Assembly: GCA_041277045.1 (NCBI GenBank)
Contig: JBGFSY010000004.1
Span: 424,026-488,025 of the forward strand
Direction of reading: 5' to 3'
Length of the DNA: 64,000 nucleotides
DNA from: Reddybacter sp041277045
Lineage (GTDB): Bacteria > Pseudomonadota > Gammaproteobacteria > Pseudomonadales > Porticoccaceae
How positions within the stretch are numbered: the first letter of the stretch is position 1; the number at the start of each line of letters is the position of its first letter. The translations under genes were made by a program, and so were the position numbers. This document shows positions 54,281 to 63,008 of the stretch, one piece after another. A model generated the notes under the pieces. The model saw only the letters and a program-made list of their open reading frames with translations, was not told the DNA's origin and did not search any database.

Positions 54281-56848
54281 ATGCGACAAGACCGTTTAAC
54301 CACTCAGTTACAAAATGCCCTTGGCGAAGCCCAGTCGCTAGCCGTTGGCCGTGACCACACGGCTATTGAACCACTGCATTTAATCCATGCGCTGCTTAAC
54401 CAACAGGGTGGGGCCGTGCGCCCAATGCTTGGTCAGGCGGGTTTTGATGTGGCTGGTTTACAAAATGAACTCAATGCAAAGCTAGAAGATCTACCTAAAA
54501 TTCAAAGTCCAACGGGAGATGTGAGTATTTCCCAGGATTTGTCCCGTCTATTAAACCTTGCCGACAAATTAGCTCAGCAGCAGGGCGACCAGTTTATTTC
54601 CAGCGAGGCACTCCTCCTTTCACTGTTTGATAGCAGCGATAAAGCCGGCAAACTGTTGGCTAAATTCGGTGATAAAAAACGCCTACAAGACGTCGTGGCG
54701 CAAGTCCGCGGTGGTGAGTCGGTGAATGACCCGGAGGCCGAGGAAAATCGTCAGGCGCTGGATAAATACACTATCGATCTGACCGAGCGAGCGGAGCAGG
54801 GCAAGCTCGATCCGGTGATTGGTCGTGATGATGAAATTCGCCGCACTATTCAGGTCTTACAACGTCGTACCAAAAATAACCCGGTATTAATTGGCGAGCC
54901 CGGTGTCGGTAAAACGGCCATTCTCGAAGGCCTGGCCCAGCGCATTATTAATGGCGAAGTGCCCGAAGGTTTAAAAGACAAGCGCGTATTGTCCCTTGAT
55001 TTAGGCGCTTTATTGGCCGGCGCCAAGTTCCGTGGCGATTTTGAGGAGCGCCTCAAGGCGGTGCTCAAGGAGCTGGGTAAGCAGGAAGGTCGCATCATTC
55101 TATTTATTGATGAGCTGCACACCATGGTCGGTGCGGGCAAGGCCGAGGGCGCAATGGATGCCGGCAATATGCTCAAGCCAGCACTGGCGCGGGGTGAATT
55201 GCACTGTGTCGGCGCGACCACTTTAAATGAATACCGCCAGTACATTGAAAAAGATGCGGCGCTGGAAAGGCGTTTTCAAAAGGTGCTGGTTGAAGAGCCC
55301 TCTGAAGAAGATACCATCGCTATTTTGCGGGGTTTGAAGGAGCGTTACGAAGTTCACCACGGCGTTGATATTACCGACTCAGCAATCATTGCAGCGGCTA
55401 AATTGTCGCAGCGTTATATTACCGACCGGCAATTACCCGATAAGGCGATTGATTTAATTGATGAATCCGCCAGTCGTATTCGCATGGAAATTGATTCCAA
55501 GCCAGAAGTCATGGACAAGCTCGAACGACGCTTGATACAGCTTAAAATTGAGCGCGAGGCATTGAAAAAGGACGAGGATGAAGCCTCTAAAAAACGCCTC
55601 GAAAAAATTCAGGATGATATTGCTAAAATCGAACGAGAATTTGCCGACCTGGAAGAAATCTGGAAGGCAGAGAAATCTGCTGTGCAGGGTTCTGCCCACA
55701 TTAAAAGCGAACTTGAGCAAGCCCGCTTAGACCTGGAAACCGCGAGCCGTAGTGGCAATCTCGAAAAAATGTCGCAACTGCAATACGGCTTAATTCCCGA
55801 ACTTGAAGGCCAGCTCGCGGCGGCCGATGATACGCAAGCTCTTGAAATGCAGCTCTTGCGCAATAAAGTCACGGAAGAGGAAATTGCCGAGGTTGTCTCC
55901 AAGTGGACGGGTATCCCCGTCTCAAAAATGCTCGAAGGCGAGCGCGATAAACTACTGCGTATGGAAGACGCCCTGCACCAACGAGTGATTGGTCAGGATG
56001 AAGCCGTCGTCGCTGTGGCCAATGCCGTGCGCCGTTCGCGAGCGGGTTTATCCGACCCCAGTCGCCCCAATGGCTCCTTCCTGTTTCTTGGCCCCACCGG
56101 GGTCGGTAAAACCGAGCTGTGTAAGTCCCTGGCCTCCTTTTTGTTCGATAGTGACGAGGCCATGGTACGTATTGATATGTCAGAGTTTATGGAAAAACAT
56201 TCTGTCGCTCGCCTGGTGGGTGCGCCTCCCGGCTACGTCGGTTACGAGGAGGGTGGCTATTTAACCGAAGCGGTCAGACGTCGACCCTATTCGGTGTTGT
56301 TGCTCGATGAGGTGGAGAAGGCCCATCCCGATGTCTTTAACATTCTCCTCCAAGTGCTCGATGATGGACGCCTGACAGACGGCCAGGGTCGCACCGTCGA
56401 TTTCCGCAATACGGTCATTGTTATGACCTCGAATCTGGGCTCGGATATTATTCAGGAGCTTTCCGGTGAAGATAACTACGAGTCAATGAAGTCAGCGGTT
56501 ATGAATGTTGTCGGCACTCACTTCCGCCCTGAATTCATTAACCGGGTTGATGAGGTGGTGGTATTCCATCCTTTGGCGAGAAATCAAATACGCGGCATTG
56601 CCGATATTCAAATCAGTTTGTTACAGGCGCGACTTGCCGATCGAGAATTGAGCTTGGAGCTCGACGACGCTGTAATGGAAACCATTTGCGATGCCGGTTT
56701 TGATCCGGTTTATGGTGCCCGCCCCCTGAAAAGGGCTATACAGCAGTTGCTGGAAAACCCTCTGGCTCAGGAAGTGCTTGCCGGTAACTATCATCCCGGA
56801 CACTCCATTCATGTGACATTGAGTGACGCGGGACTGGTGTTTAAATAA
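54281..56848 (+). CDS. clpB: ATP-dependent chaperone ClpB
   Basis: An 855-residue Hsp104/ClpB disaggregase. It has the N-terminal Clp repeat domain, a first AAA+ domain with GEPGVGKTA and LFIDELHTMVGAGKAEG, the coiled-coil middle domain (residues about 410-520, rich in Glu and Lys), and a second AAA+ domain with GPTGVGKTEL and the DDGRLTDGQGRTVDFRN and TSNLGSD segments. It works with DnaK to dissolve protein aggregates. A heat-shock-type promoter precedes it and a terminator follows. Confidence 0.96.
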   Translation: MRQDRLTTQLQNALGEAQSLAVGRDHTAIEPLHLIHALLNQQGGAVRPMLGQAGFDVAGLQNELNAKLEDLPKIQSPTGDVSISQDLSRLLNLADKLAQQQGDQFISSEALLLSLFDSSDKAGKLLAKFGDKKRLQDVVAQVRGGESVNDPEAEENRQALDKYTIDLTERAEQGKLDPVIGRDDEIRRTIQVLQRRTKNNPVLIGEPGVGKTAILEGLAQRIINGEVPEGLKDKRVLSLDLGALLAGAKFRGDFEERLKAVLKELGKQEGRIILFIDELHTMVGAGKAEGAMDAGNMLKPALARGELHCVGATTLNEYRQYIEKDAALERRFQKVLVEEPSEEDTIAILRGLKERYEVHHGVDITDSAIIAAAKLSQRYITDRQLPDKAIDLIDESASRIRMEIDSKPEVMDKLERRLIQLKIEREALKKDEDEASKKRLEKIQDDIAKIEREFADLEEIWKAEKSAVQGSAHIKSELEQARLDLETASRSGNLEKMSQLQYGLIPELEGQLAAADDTQALEMQLLRNKVTEEEIAEVVSKWTGIPVSKMLEGERDKLLRMEDALHQRVIGQDEAVVAVANAVRRSRAGLSDPSRPNGSFLFLGPTGVGKTELCKSLASFLFDSDEAMVRIDMSEFMEKHSVARLVGAPPGYVGYEEGGYLTEAVRRRPYSVLLLDEVEKAHPDVFNILLQVLDDGRLTDGQGRTVDFRNTVIVMTSNLGSDIIQELSGEDNYESMKSAVMNVVGTHFRPEFINRVDEVVVFHPLARNQIRGIADIQISLLQARLADRELSLELDDAVMETICDAGFDPVYGARPLKRAIQQLLENPLAQEVLAGNYHPGHSIHVTLSDAGLVFK

Positions 56849-56872
56849 GGGCTTGCCGCATTAATAAAGATA

Positions 56873-56913
56873 CCCCCAGAGGCGCCTAGCGGTGTCACTG
56901 GGGGCTTTTTGTT
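56873..56913 (+). terminator. Rho-independent terminator of clpB
   Basis: CCCCCAG (56873-56879) pairs with CTGGGGG (56898-56904) around 18 bases, followed by CTTTTTGTTT. It lies 24 bases after the clpB stop. Confidence 0.85.
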
Positions 56914-57051
56914 TGTATTGTCATCTGTGGCTGGCAATACAGGCTGTGTCACGGTACTTATGTTTACTAGCTCTCAGACTGGAGATGTGAGCATTGGCAG
57001 TGCCCGAGGCTTGAATTAGACTCGGGTCGTTTTGTTTCTGGAAAGTTATCC

Positions 57052-59016
57052 GTGACCCTGTTTCGACAGTTATTAAGCGCCATGCTGGCGGCCATGCTTC
57101 TGCTCTACATCGGCAATATTACCGTTGGCTTGCGCAATGGTAAGAATTTGGTTGAGCATCAAATGCGCACCCATGCGCAGGACACGGCGACCTCCATTGC
57201 GCTGTCGATGACTCAATCGGCCAACAATCAGGATGTCACTGCTCTCCATTCTATCCTCCATGGGGTGTCTGATAATGGTTTTTATCGGCGTATCTATTTT
57301 CAGGATATTGACGGCAAGCTAATCGTCAATCGAGATTTTGTCGGGGCCGCTCACTCCGTACCCACGTGGTTTATTAATTTGATTTCACTGTCTTCATTCG
57401 AGGGCGCGGCAGAAGTTTCAACAGGCTGGATAAAGCAGGGCTCGGTGGTGGTTGTTAATCACCCAGGGCGCGCCTACACAGATTTATGGCATCTTGCGCT
57501 AGAGCAGTTAGCCTGGTTTGCGCTAGTCAGTGCCGGTGTTAGTTTACTGCTATGGCCTGCCATTGGTCGTTTGCTCGCCCCCCTGCAAGCGCTTGAGGTG
57601 CAAGTTGATAATATTAGCCGGCAAGATTTTGTCGAGCAGACTGTTATGCCTCGTACTCGTGAGCTGGCCAGCCTGGTCACTGGTATGAACCGTATGTCTG
57701 CACAGCTGAAAAATCTCTTCAACAGCCAGCTCGACTTGATCGGTAATTTACGCGTGCAGACGCATACCGATCAACTCACGGGTCTGTCGAATCGCGCCGA
57801 TTTTGACGCTCGCCTCAACAGCTGTGTCGGGGATGATTCTGGTCGGCACTCCGGGGCATTGATGATTTTTGCGGTGCAGCAGTTGGAGCGCATCAATCAG
57901 CTGGCCGGGCGAATGGAAGGTAATAACGTACTCGTCGCGCTCGCTGATTGCTTAAAAGCAACACTTGGGGATTACGACCAGGCCGTGATTGCCCGCCGAC
58001 AGGGTAGTGAATTTGCGCTATTTATCAGTGATATTCCCCCTGAAGAGGCCGACCGGCTGGCTGAGGGTTTATTCGATGCTGTGACCCAACTCGGCTGGCT
58101 AGGCCAGCACGATTGGCCGCTGACCATACATATGGGCTTTACTTACAGCGAGTGCGTTAGCAATGGCCCCGAGCTGCTGAGTGAGGCCGACATGGTATTG
58201 CGCTCTTTTACCCAAGTTGAGGTGAGTGAGTGGGGGCGTTTTGCCGATATTGACGGTGCAGAGGCACCACTGGTGTCTATCTCGGCCATCGACTGGGGAG
58301 CCTTCACTGAACAGGCCATCGCAGAGAAAAAAATACAGCTCAATATTCAGGGCACCTACAGCTCGACGGATAGAGAGTTAAGCGCATACGAAGTCTTCTC
58401 CAGTTTTCCCGATGCTAGCGACGGCTCTAGCCTGGCCTCGCGAATTGTTATGCCAGCCTTTGAACGCGCTGGCTTGGCGTCGGAACTGGATCAATTAGTA
58501 CTGACAGAACTCTGTGAAAAATGGCAGGACAAAGTGCATCCTGTCAGTGTGAATATTTGCCTGAGTTCTTTGAAATCAGCAGACTTTCACGGCTGGATCG
58601 ATGAATTTCTTACGCGCAATCCCGTATTTGCCAAGCTGCTAACCTTTGAGTTTTCAGAGCGTATGCTGCGGTTTGCCGAGCACGATATCCGTCTATTTGA
58701 GGCGATATTGTCGGGCCACGGCACTGGCTTGGGAATAGATGGCTTTGGCCTCGCGACCTCGGGCTTTGCCTATCTGGGCAGTTTGCCACTGCGTTATTTG
58801 AAAGTGGATCGCAGCTTTAGCCGCAATATTCACGCCGTAAAAGATAATCAGTTTTACATCAAGGCACTAGTTCATCTTGCCGAGGCTCGCTCCCTGCCCG
58901 TTATTGCGGTGGGTGTCGAATCACAGGCCGATTGGGATACGCTGATAGGTCTTGGCATCGCAGGCGGCCAAGGTTATTGGTTTAGTCGTCCGCAAGCTAT
59001 TCACCAGTTGGGCTAA
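57052..59016 (+). CDS. LapD-like degenerate GGDEF-EAL c-di-GMP receptor
   Basis: A 654-residue inner-membrane protein. A first transmembrane helix (about 8-27), a periplasmic LapD_MoxY-type domain (about 30-150), a second helix (about 150-172) and a HAMP-like part lead to GGDEF and EAL domains. Both look dead: the GGDEF site reads QGSEF (317-321), the EAL motif reads EVF (447-449), and the DDFGTG loop reads DGFGLATS (563-570). The domain order and sequence match LapD, which binds c-di-GMP through the EAL domain and controls the periplasmic protease LapG. No lapG or adhesin gene is adjacent. The start is GTG 57052. Confidence 0.85.
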   Translation: MTLFRQLLSAMLAAMLLLYIGNITVGLRNGKNLVEHQMRTHAQDTATSIALSMTQSANNQDVTALHSILHGVSDNGFYRRIYFQDIDGKLIVNRDFVGAAHSVPTWFINLISLSSFEGAAEVSTGWIKQGSVVVVNHPGRAYTDLWHLALEQLAWFALVSAGVSLLLWPAIGRLLAPLQALEVQVDNISRQDFVEQTVMPRTRELASLVTGMNRMSAQLKNLFNSQLDLIGNLRVQTHTDQLTGLSNRADFDARLNSCVGDDSGRHSGALMIFAVQQLERINQLAGRMEGNNVLVALADCLKATLGDYDQAVIARRQGSEFALFISDIPPEEADRLAEGLFDAVTQLGWLGQHDWPLTIHMGFTYSECVSNGPELLSEADMVLRSFTQVEVSEWGRFADIDGAEAPLVSISAIDWGAFTEQAIAEKKIQLNIQGTYSSTDRELSAYEVFSSFPDASDGSSLASRIVMPAFERAGLASELDQLVLTELCEKWQDKVHPVSVNICLSSLKSADFHGWIDEFLTRNPVFAKLLTFEFSERMLRFAEHDIRLFEAILSGHGTGLGIDGFGLATSGFAYLGSLPLRYLKVDRSFSRNIHAVKDNQFYIKALVHLAEARSLPVIAVGVESQADWDTLIGLGIAGGQGYWFSRPQAIHQLG

Positions 59017-59066
59017 AGCACGATATAATTCGCGGCTCCATTCTTTCTCGCACTGGTATTTCCTCT

Positions 59067-60557
59067 ATGACTGTTCGCACGCGCATCGCGCCTTCCCCGA
59101 CGGGTGACCCCCACGTCGGCACCGCTTATATCGCCCTATTTAACCTCTGTTTTGCACGCCAGCATCAGGGACAGTTTATTCTGCGAATAGAAGATACCGA
59201 CCAGGCGCGCAGTACCACCGATTCTGAAAAAATGATTTTCGACTCCCTGCACTGGCTGGGTTTGAGTTGGGATGAAGGCCCCGATGTTGGCGGTGACTTC
59301 GGCCCCTATCGCCAAAGCGAGCGCATGGATATTTACCGCCAATATGTTGACCAGCTGGTCGACGACGGCCACGCCTTTTATTGCTTTGCTACCCCGGCTG
59401 AACTCGACGACATGCGTCGTGAGCAAATGGCCCGTGGTGAAACGCCCAAGTACGATGGCCGCAGTTTAGCGCTAAGCGCCGATGAGGTTGCAAGCCGCCG
59501 CGCCGCCGGTGAGCCCTACGTGATACGCATGAAAATACCGGAAGAGGGTAGCTGCACATTCACCGATATGCTGCGCGGCGAGATTGAGATCCCCTGGTCG
59601 CAGATTGACATGCAAGTGCTACTCAAAGCCGACGGTATGCCGACTTATCATCTCGCCAACGTGGTGGACGACCATCTGATGGAAATCAGCCACGTGATTC
59701 GCGGTGAAGAGTGGATTAACTCCGCCCCCAAGCACCAACTGCTGTACCGCTATTTTGGCTGGACTATGCCCGAACTGTGCCATATGCCGCTGTTGCGCAA
59801 CCCCGACAAAAGCAAACTCAGCAAGCGCAAAAACCCCACCAGTATTAATTTTTACAAGGCCATGGGCTACCTGCCAGCAGCCGTTATCAACTATCTTGGG
59901 CGCATGGGCTGGTCGATGCCCAATGAAGAAGAGAAATTCTCCCTTCCCGAAATGATCGCTAACTTTGACATTAACAACGTCCACCTCGGTGGCCCGGTGT
60001 TCGACGTCGAAAAGCTCGACTGGCTCAATGGTCGCTGGATACGCGAAGACCTCGACGACAAGAGCTTTGCTGAGGGTATGGCCGAATGGGCGATTAATGA
60101 ACAGCGCCTGGCCGAGTTTATTCCGCTGATCAAAGAGCGGGTTGAAAAGTTCAGTGACGTGGCCCCCCTGGTGGCTTTTCTCCTCTCAGGCCTGCCTGAG
60201 CTGAGCGAAGAGAGCTTTGCGAACAAAAGCCTTGATACCGCGCAAATGCAAAAAATCCTCCAGTACAGCGTCTGGGCGCTGGATGAACTACAAAGCTGGG
60301 AGCGAGACAGCTTGTACACCGCACTGTCATCACTGGCCACCACTTTGGATTTGAAGCTGAAGGTCTTTCTGGCACCGTTATTTGTCGCCATTGCGGGCAG
60401 CTCCTCAGCGCCACCCCTGTTTGACTCGATGGTGGTACTCGGCCCGGACATGAGCCGAGCACGCGTGCGCCACGGCCTTGCCGTGCTGGGCTCGCCATCA
60501 AAGAAGCAACTGAAAAAGCTCGAAAAGGAATATCGACAAATAAGTGCTAATAACTAG
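59067..60557 (+). CDS. gltX: Glutamyl-tRNA synthetase
   Basis: A 496-residue class I aminoacyl-tRNA synthetase. It opens with RTRIAPSPTGDPHVGTAY, containing the HIGH-type motif, and carries the KMSKS-type loop KLSKRKNPTS. The domain order ends with a helical anticodon-binding region (residues about 330-496). It charges tRNA-Glu. A tRNA-Ala gene follows on the same strand but has its own promoter. Confidence 0.95.
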   Translation: MTVRTRIAPSPTGDPHVGTAYIALFNLCFARQHQGQFILRIEDTDQARSTTDSEKMIFDSLHWLGLSWDEGPDVGGDFGPYRQSERMDIYRQYVDQLVDDGHAFYCFATPAELDDMRREQMARGETPKYDGRSLALSADEVASRRAAGEPYVIRMKIPEEGSCTFTDMLRGEIEIPWSQIDMQVLLKADGMPTYHLANVVDDHLMEISHVIRGEEWINSAPKHQLLYRYFGWTMPELCHMPLLRNPDKSKLSKRKNPTSINFYKAMGYLPAAVINYLGRMGWSMPNEEEKFSLPEMIANFDINNVHLGGPVFDVEKLDWLNGRWIREDLDDKSFAEGMAEWAINEQRLAEFIPLIKERVEKFSDVAPLVAFLLSGLPELSEESFANKSLDTAQMQKILQYSVWALDELQSWERDSLYTALSSLATTLDLKLKVFLAPLFVAIAGSSSAPPLFDSMVVLGPDMSRARVRHGLAVLGSPSKKQLKKLEKEYRQISANN

Positions 60558-60566
60558 GGGTTTATC

Positions 60567-60595
60567 TTGACAGCAGGGGGCCGGCTACATAAAAT
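60567..60595 (+). promoter_or_regulatory. Sigma-70 promoter of tRNA-Ala
   Basis: TTGACA (60567-60572) and TAAAAT (60590-60595) are spaced by 17 bases and end 14 bases before the tRNA. The G+C-rich discriminator (GCCGATCC) is typical of stringently controlled stable-RNA promoters. Confidence 0.75.
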
Positions 60596-60609
60596 GCCGA
60601 TCCTCTTTT

Positions 60610-60685
60610 GGGGCCTTAGCTCAGCTGGGAGAGCGCAACACTGGCAGTGTTGAGGTCAGCGGTTCGATCCCGCTAGGCTCCACCA
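60610..60685 (+). tRNA. tRNA-Ala (GGC anticodon)
   Basis: The acceptor stem GGGGCCT/AGGCTCC has one G-U pair, the D arm is GCTC...GAGC, the anticodon stem CAACA/TGTTG encloses CTGGCAG with the GGC anticodon at 60643-60645, and the T arm reads AGCGGTTCGATCCCGCT. The terminal CCA is encoded. It decodes GCC and GCU. Confidence 0.95.
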
Positions 60686-60711
60686 AAAAACATCGTTAAA
60701 CTGATGGCTTG

Positions 60712-60738
60712 AAAGCCCGCTTAATCGCGGGCTTTTTT
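60712..60738 (+). terminator. Rho-independent terminator after tRNA-Ala
   Basis: AAGCCCGC (60713-60720) pairs with GCGGGCTT (60727-60734) around TTAATC and runs into a T tract. It closes the tRNA transcript 27 bases downstream. Confidence 0.85.
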
Positions 60739-60748
60739 GTGCCTGTAG

Positions 60749-60770
60749 TATTAAGTCCATATTAAGTCCA
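60749..60770. repeat. 11-base perfect tandem repeat next to tRNA-Ala
   Basis: TATTAAGTCCA occurs twice in tandem at 60749-60759 and 60760-60770, just beyond the tRNA terminator at the border between core genes and the cassette array. Its role is unknown; it could be an arm-type site of a past integrase. Confidence 0.5.
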
Positions 60771-60937
60771 CTTCTCGTCAAATATTCGATGACTTTGCTA
60801 AAACCCTAAGTAGCAGCACCGTGCCATTGGTAACGAGGTATTCTGCGAGAGTGATATTGTTTGCTTTGGTAAGTGGTGAAAACAGCGTGCTTGTCGCCAT
60901 AAAATAGAGCCGCTACAGTTTCTGTGCCTACAACCCT

Positions 60938-60999
60938 AATTAACGCTCCGCTAAAGCGCGCCAGCTTTATCGGCGTCGATTTTGAGCGGCTTGTTATGC
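60938..60999 (-). other. attC-like integron recombination site, short form
   Basis: Read on the minus strand, it starts with GCATAAC (60993-60999) and ends with GTTAATT (60938-60944). In between, AAGCCGCT and AGCGGAGC form imperfect outer arms, and the centre is an imperfect dyad. The size of 62 bases and the wording resemble the 60-base attC of aadA cassettes. The end of the 132-residue gene runs through it, as cassette genes often do. GCATAAC and GTTAATT each differ from the RYYYAAC/GTTRRRY consensus at one or two positions. Confidence 0.6.
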
Positions 61000-61349
61000 T
61001 CTGATGCTGGTTTTGTATCTATAACCATAACCTCGCGAGCGTTTGTAATGATTTTTTGAGCTTGGCTAGCTGAATAGCCTTCTAAATGGATAACTGTACC
61101 ATCTTCAGTGGTTACCATTACCTTTCGGCTCTTTCGTACCTCAAGCCACTTTACTAGAACTTTTGCAATAGAATTCCAAGGCATTGCCTCTGACAAGGCG
61201 CTAATTGATTCAACTATACCTGATGCTTGAGGGGCAGAAGAAAATTGATGAACTCGACCATGACTGATTCCAGTCTCATCTAGAGCTGCGAGGAATGACT
61301 CCTCACTGTGCTTGAATAAGCAGATTCTTAATACGCTAACTTGTTCCAT
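60951..61349 (-). CDS. Small cassette-encoded protein, EACC1-like
   Basis: A 132-residue protein with no membrane segment. The centre, VLVKWLEVRKSRKVMVTTEDGTVIHLEGYSA (about 65-94), has the WL-x-x-R, charged loop, V-x-V-T-T-x-D-G pattern of the effector-associated constant component 1 (EACC1) of predicted conflict systems. That similarity is from memory and is weak. The last 16 residues are read from the attC site. It has an AAGGAAG site and is the third cassette gene. The function is unknown. Confidence 0.55.
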   Translation of the reverse strand: MEQVSVLRICLFKHSEESFLAALDETGISHGRVHQFSSAPQASGIVESISALSEAMPWNSIAKVLVKWLEVRKSRKVMVTTEDGTVIHLEGYSASQAQKIITNAREVMVIDTKPASEHNKPLKIDADKAGAL

Positions 61350-61378
61350 TTTCTTAAGACTTCCTTTTTAGTGATTTA

Positions 61379-61494
61379 GCATAACGCCGCTGTAACGCGA
61401 CGATTGAACTGCGCCTTCTTTTGTGTGATAAGAGCGAAGCGACACACAAAAGAAGGCGCAGTTCAATTGGTCGCCGTTCACAGCCTTGTTAAGC
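61379..61494 (-). other. attC-like integron recombination site, long form
   Basis: On the minus strand it starts with GCTTAAC (61488-61494), inside the three bases after the DUF5706 gene stop, and ends with GTTATGC (61379-61385). A long central dyad pairs TTGAACTGCGCCTTC with GAAGGCGCAGTTCAA, and the outer arms carry AACGGCGAC and GTCGCGTT. The 116-base size equals that of Vibrio-type repeats. GCTTAAC fits RYYYAAC; GTTATGC differs at one position from GTTRRRY. Confidence 0.75.
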
Positions 61495-61496
61495 AT

Positions 61497-62129
61497 TTAT
61501 AACAACAAGGTGAATATTGATATTACTGCCCCGATCCCTAATGCCCACATTGATACGAATAGCGCCTTGTACTTCTTGGTACATACTTTTGATATATCAA
61601 AAGAGTGTTTACTAATTGATTCAGCCAACTCATGATTCTCAAGCGCTCGAACTTGTAGCGAATAACAGGACGCTGATTCATTTTCGGCAACTGACATAAA
61701 GGCGATAAGACCAGGATGAGATTTAGCCAGCCTTGGCAATATAACTACACAAGCAGAAATTAAAGCTATAAAAAGCCCCGCCATACCCAAAAAGGACAGA
61801 CCATCGAAAAATGACCAATCAGCAACTGACTTAAGCCACTTTTCATTTTCCTTCTGAGCAATTAGGTAGCTAATTAGTGCAGAGGCAGCAGCAAAAATGA
61901 AAGCGGCCTTCTGGTCGGCTACTTTTATATAATCTGTGATATAGGAATTAATATGCTTGGCGAAGTCTAGGTGATTGCTTGCGTCTTTTCTTGCAACCTC
62001 AGAGCCAGACACTGAGCCCGCTGCATTGTTCTCAGTGGCAATGCTCGAGAAGGCCTCTCGTGCAATGTTAATTAGATCTTCCGGAAGCTCATTTTCTTCG
62101 GAGGGAGTAGTAGTTTGGCTTTCGCTCAT
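61497..62129 (-). CDS. Pycsar effector-type membrane protein (DUF5706, PycTM-like)
   Basis: A 210-residue protein. Residues 53-75 hold an amphipathic DFAKHINSYITDYIKVADQKA segment, the D-x-K-A pattern typical of DUF5706, followed by membrane helices at about 75-91, 111-132 and 188-210. In Pycsar systems DUF5706 proteins sense cyclic UMP or CMP and disrupt the inner membrane, killing the phage-infected cell. The start at ATG 62129 is set by TAGGAAATGAT upstream; ATG 62156 would overlap the cyclase end by 19 bases. It directly follows a class III cyclase gene, the known partner. Confidence 0.82.
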   Translation of the reverse strand: MSESQTTTPSEENELPEDLINIAREAFSSIATENNAAGSVSGSEVARKDASNHLDFAKHINSYITDYIKVADQKAAFIFAAASALISYLIAQKENEKWLKSVADWSFFDGLSFLGMAGLFIALISACVVILPRLAKSHPGLIAFMSVAENESASCYSLQVRALENHELAESISKHSFDISKVCTKKYKALFVSMWALGIGAVISIFTLLL

Positions 62130-62137
62130 ATCATTTC

Positions 62138-62881
62138 CTAAATAGGTTCTTTCCATCGACCGCGGTATTCATAGAATGGATAGTTCGCACCATTTCCCCT
62201 GTAGCTCCAGCCGCTGTCTTCTAACAGAATCTTTGTATATTCAGCCTGCCAATACTCCGGCAGCTCTGAACGCAAGGTGTCGCCGATTACAATTTGGTTA
62301 CGCCCTGCCTTATTTAGCATCTTGCACGAAATGTTGGCCGTAGCGCCGATAGCGACTACAGAATTATAGCGTCTGGGCGCTCCTATTTTTGCAAGAGTAA
62401 CATTACCCGTATCCATTCCAATTCTAAAATCTATAGTATCTATTCCCTGATGAGCTAACACAGGGTTAATGATGCTCTTAGCGATAGACATCATTGACAA
62501 CGCACAGCCCGCTGCTAGAACTGAAGTGTTTTCTGTTTTTCCCGCACCATCAAAATACACCATGAGTCCGTCACCAGTATTTTTCTCAACTACTCCGCCG
62601 TAGTCTTCTGAGACTCTTACCATTTCGGTGAAAAAAATGCTGAATGCAGACAAGATTTTATTCTGCTCTTCAGGGGTATCACTAAACCAAGATGAAAAGC
62701 CACAGATATCCAAAAATAGTACAGATAGTCGAAGCCTCCGACCTTTACCAATAACTAGATCATCTTGGTCAGGAATCACCCTTCCGTCAGGATTTTCAGC
62801 TTGGCCAATTTTAGAAAGCGATTTAGCGATTCTTTCTATCTGAGAGTCTCGATATGCTTTCGTTAGTTGTCGATATTCCAT
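62138..62881 (-). CDS. Class III nucleotide cyclase, Pycsar type (PycC-like)
   Basis: A 247-residue protein with one class III cyclase domain. Metal-binding aspartates are expected at Asp58 (LFLDICGFS) and Asp104 (NTGDGLMVYF). The base-selecting stretch reads YNSVVAIGATANISCKML (172-189) in place of the adenylate cyclase D-Y-T-V-I-G wording, so the adenine-selecting aspartate is missing and the transition-state arginine is a lysine. Small stand-alone cyclases next to DUF5706 proteins make cyclic pyrimidine nucleotides (cUMP or cCMP) on phage infection. The effector starts eight bases later. A GGAGAG site precedes ATG 62881. Confidence 0.85.
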   Translation of the reverse strand: MEYRQLTKAYRDSQIERIAKSLSKIGQAENPDGRVIPDQDDLVIGKGRRLRLSVLFLDICGFSSWFSDTPEEQNKILSAFSIFFTEMVRVSEDYGGVVEKNTGDGLMVYFDGAGKTENTSVLAAGCALSMMSIAKSIINPVLAHQGIDTIDFRIGMDTGNVTLAKIGAPRRYNSVVAIGATANISCKMLNKAGRNQIVIGDTLRSELPEYWQAEYTKILLEDSGWSYRGNGANYPFYEYRGRWKEPI

Positions 62882-62891
62882 TTCTCTCCTT

Positions 62892-63008
62892 GCTTAACGC
62901 CCATGTAACCGGCAGTTTTTTGTGGAGTGGTTTTGTGCAAAAATGCAGCGAAGCGAAATGCACAAAAGCGCGTAGAAAAAAATTGTCCGGTTGACATGTT
63001 TGTTAAGT
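62892..63008 (-). other. attC-like integron recombination site
   Basis: On the minus strand, ACTTAAC (63002-63008) overlaps the TAA stop of the GIY-YIG gene, and GTTAAGC (62892-62898) ends the site. Both fit the RYYYAAC and GTTRRRY consensus. Between them AACCGG and CCGGTT, and CATGT and ACATG, pair around a long central dyad built on CTTTTGTGCATTTCGC and its complement. The 117-base size equals that of Vibrio-type repeats. The next gene starts 11 bases after the site. Confidence 0.8.
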
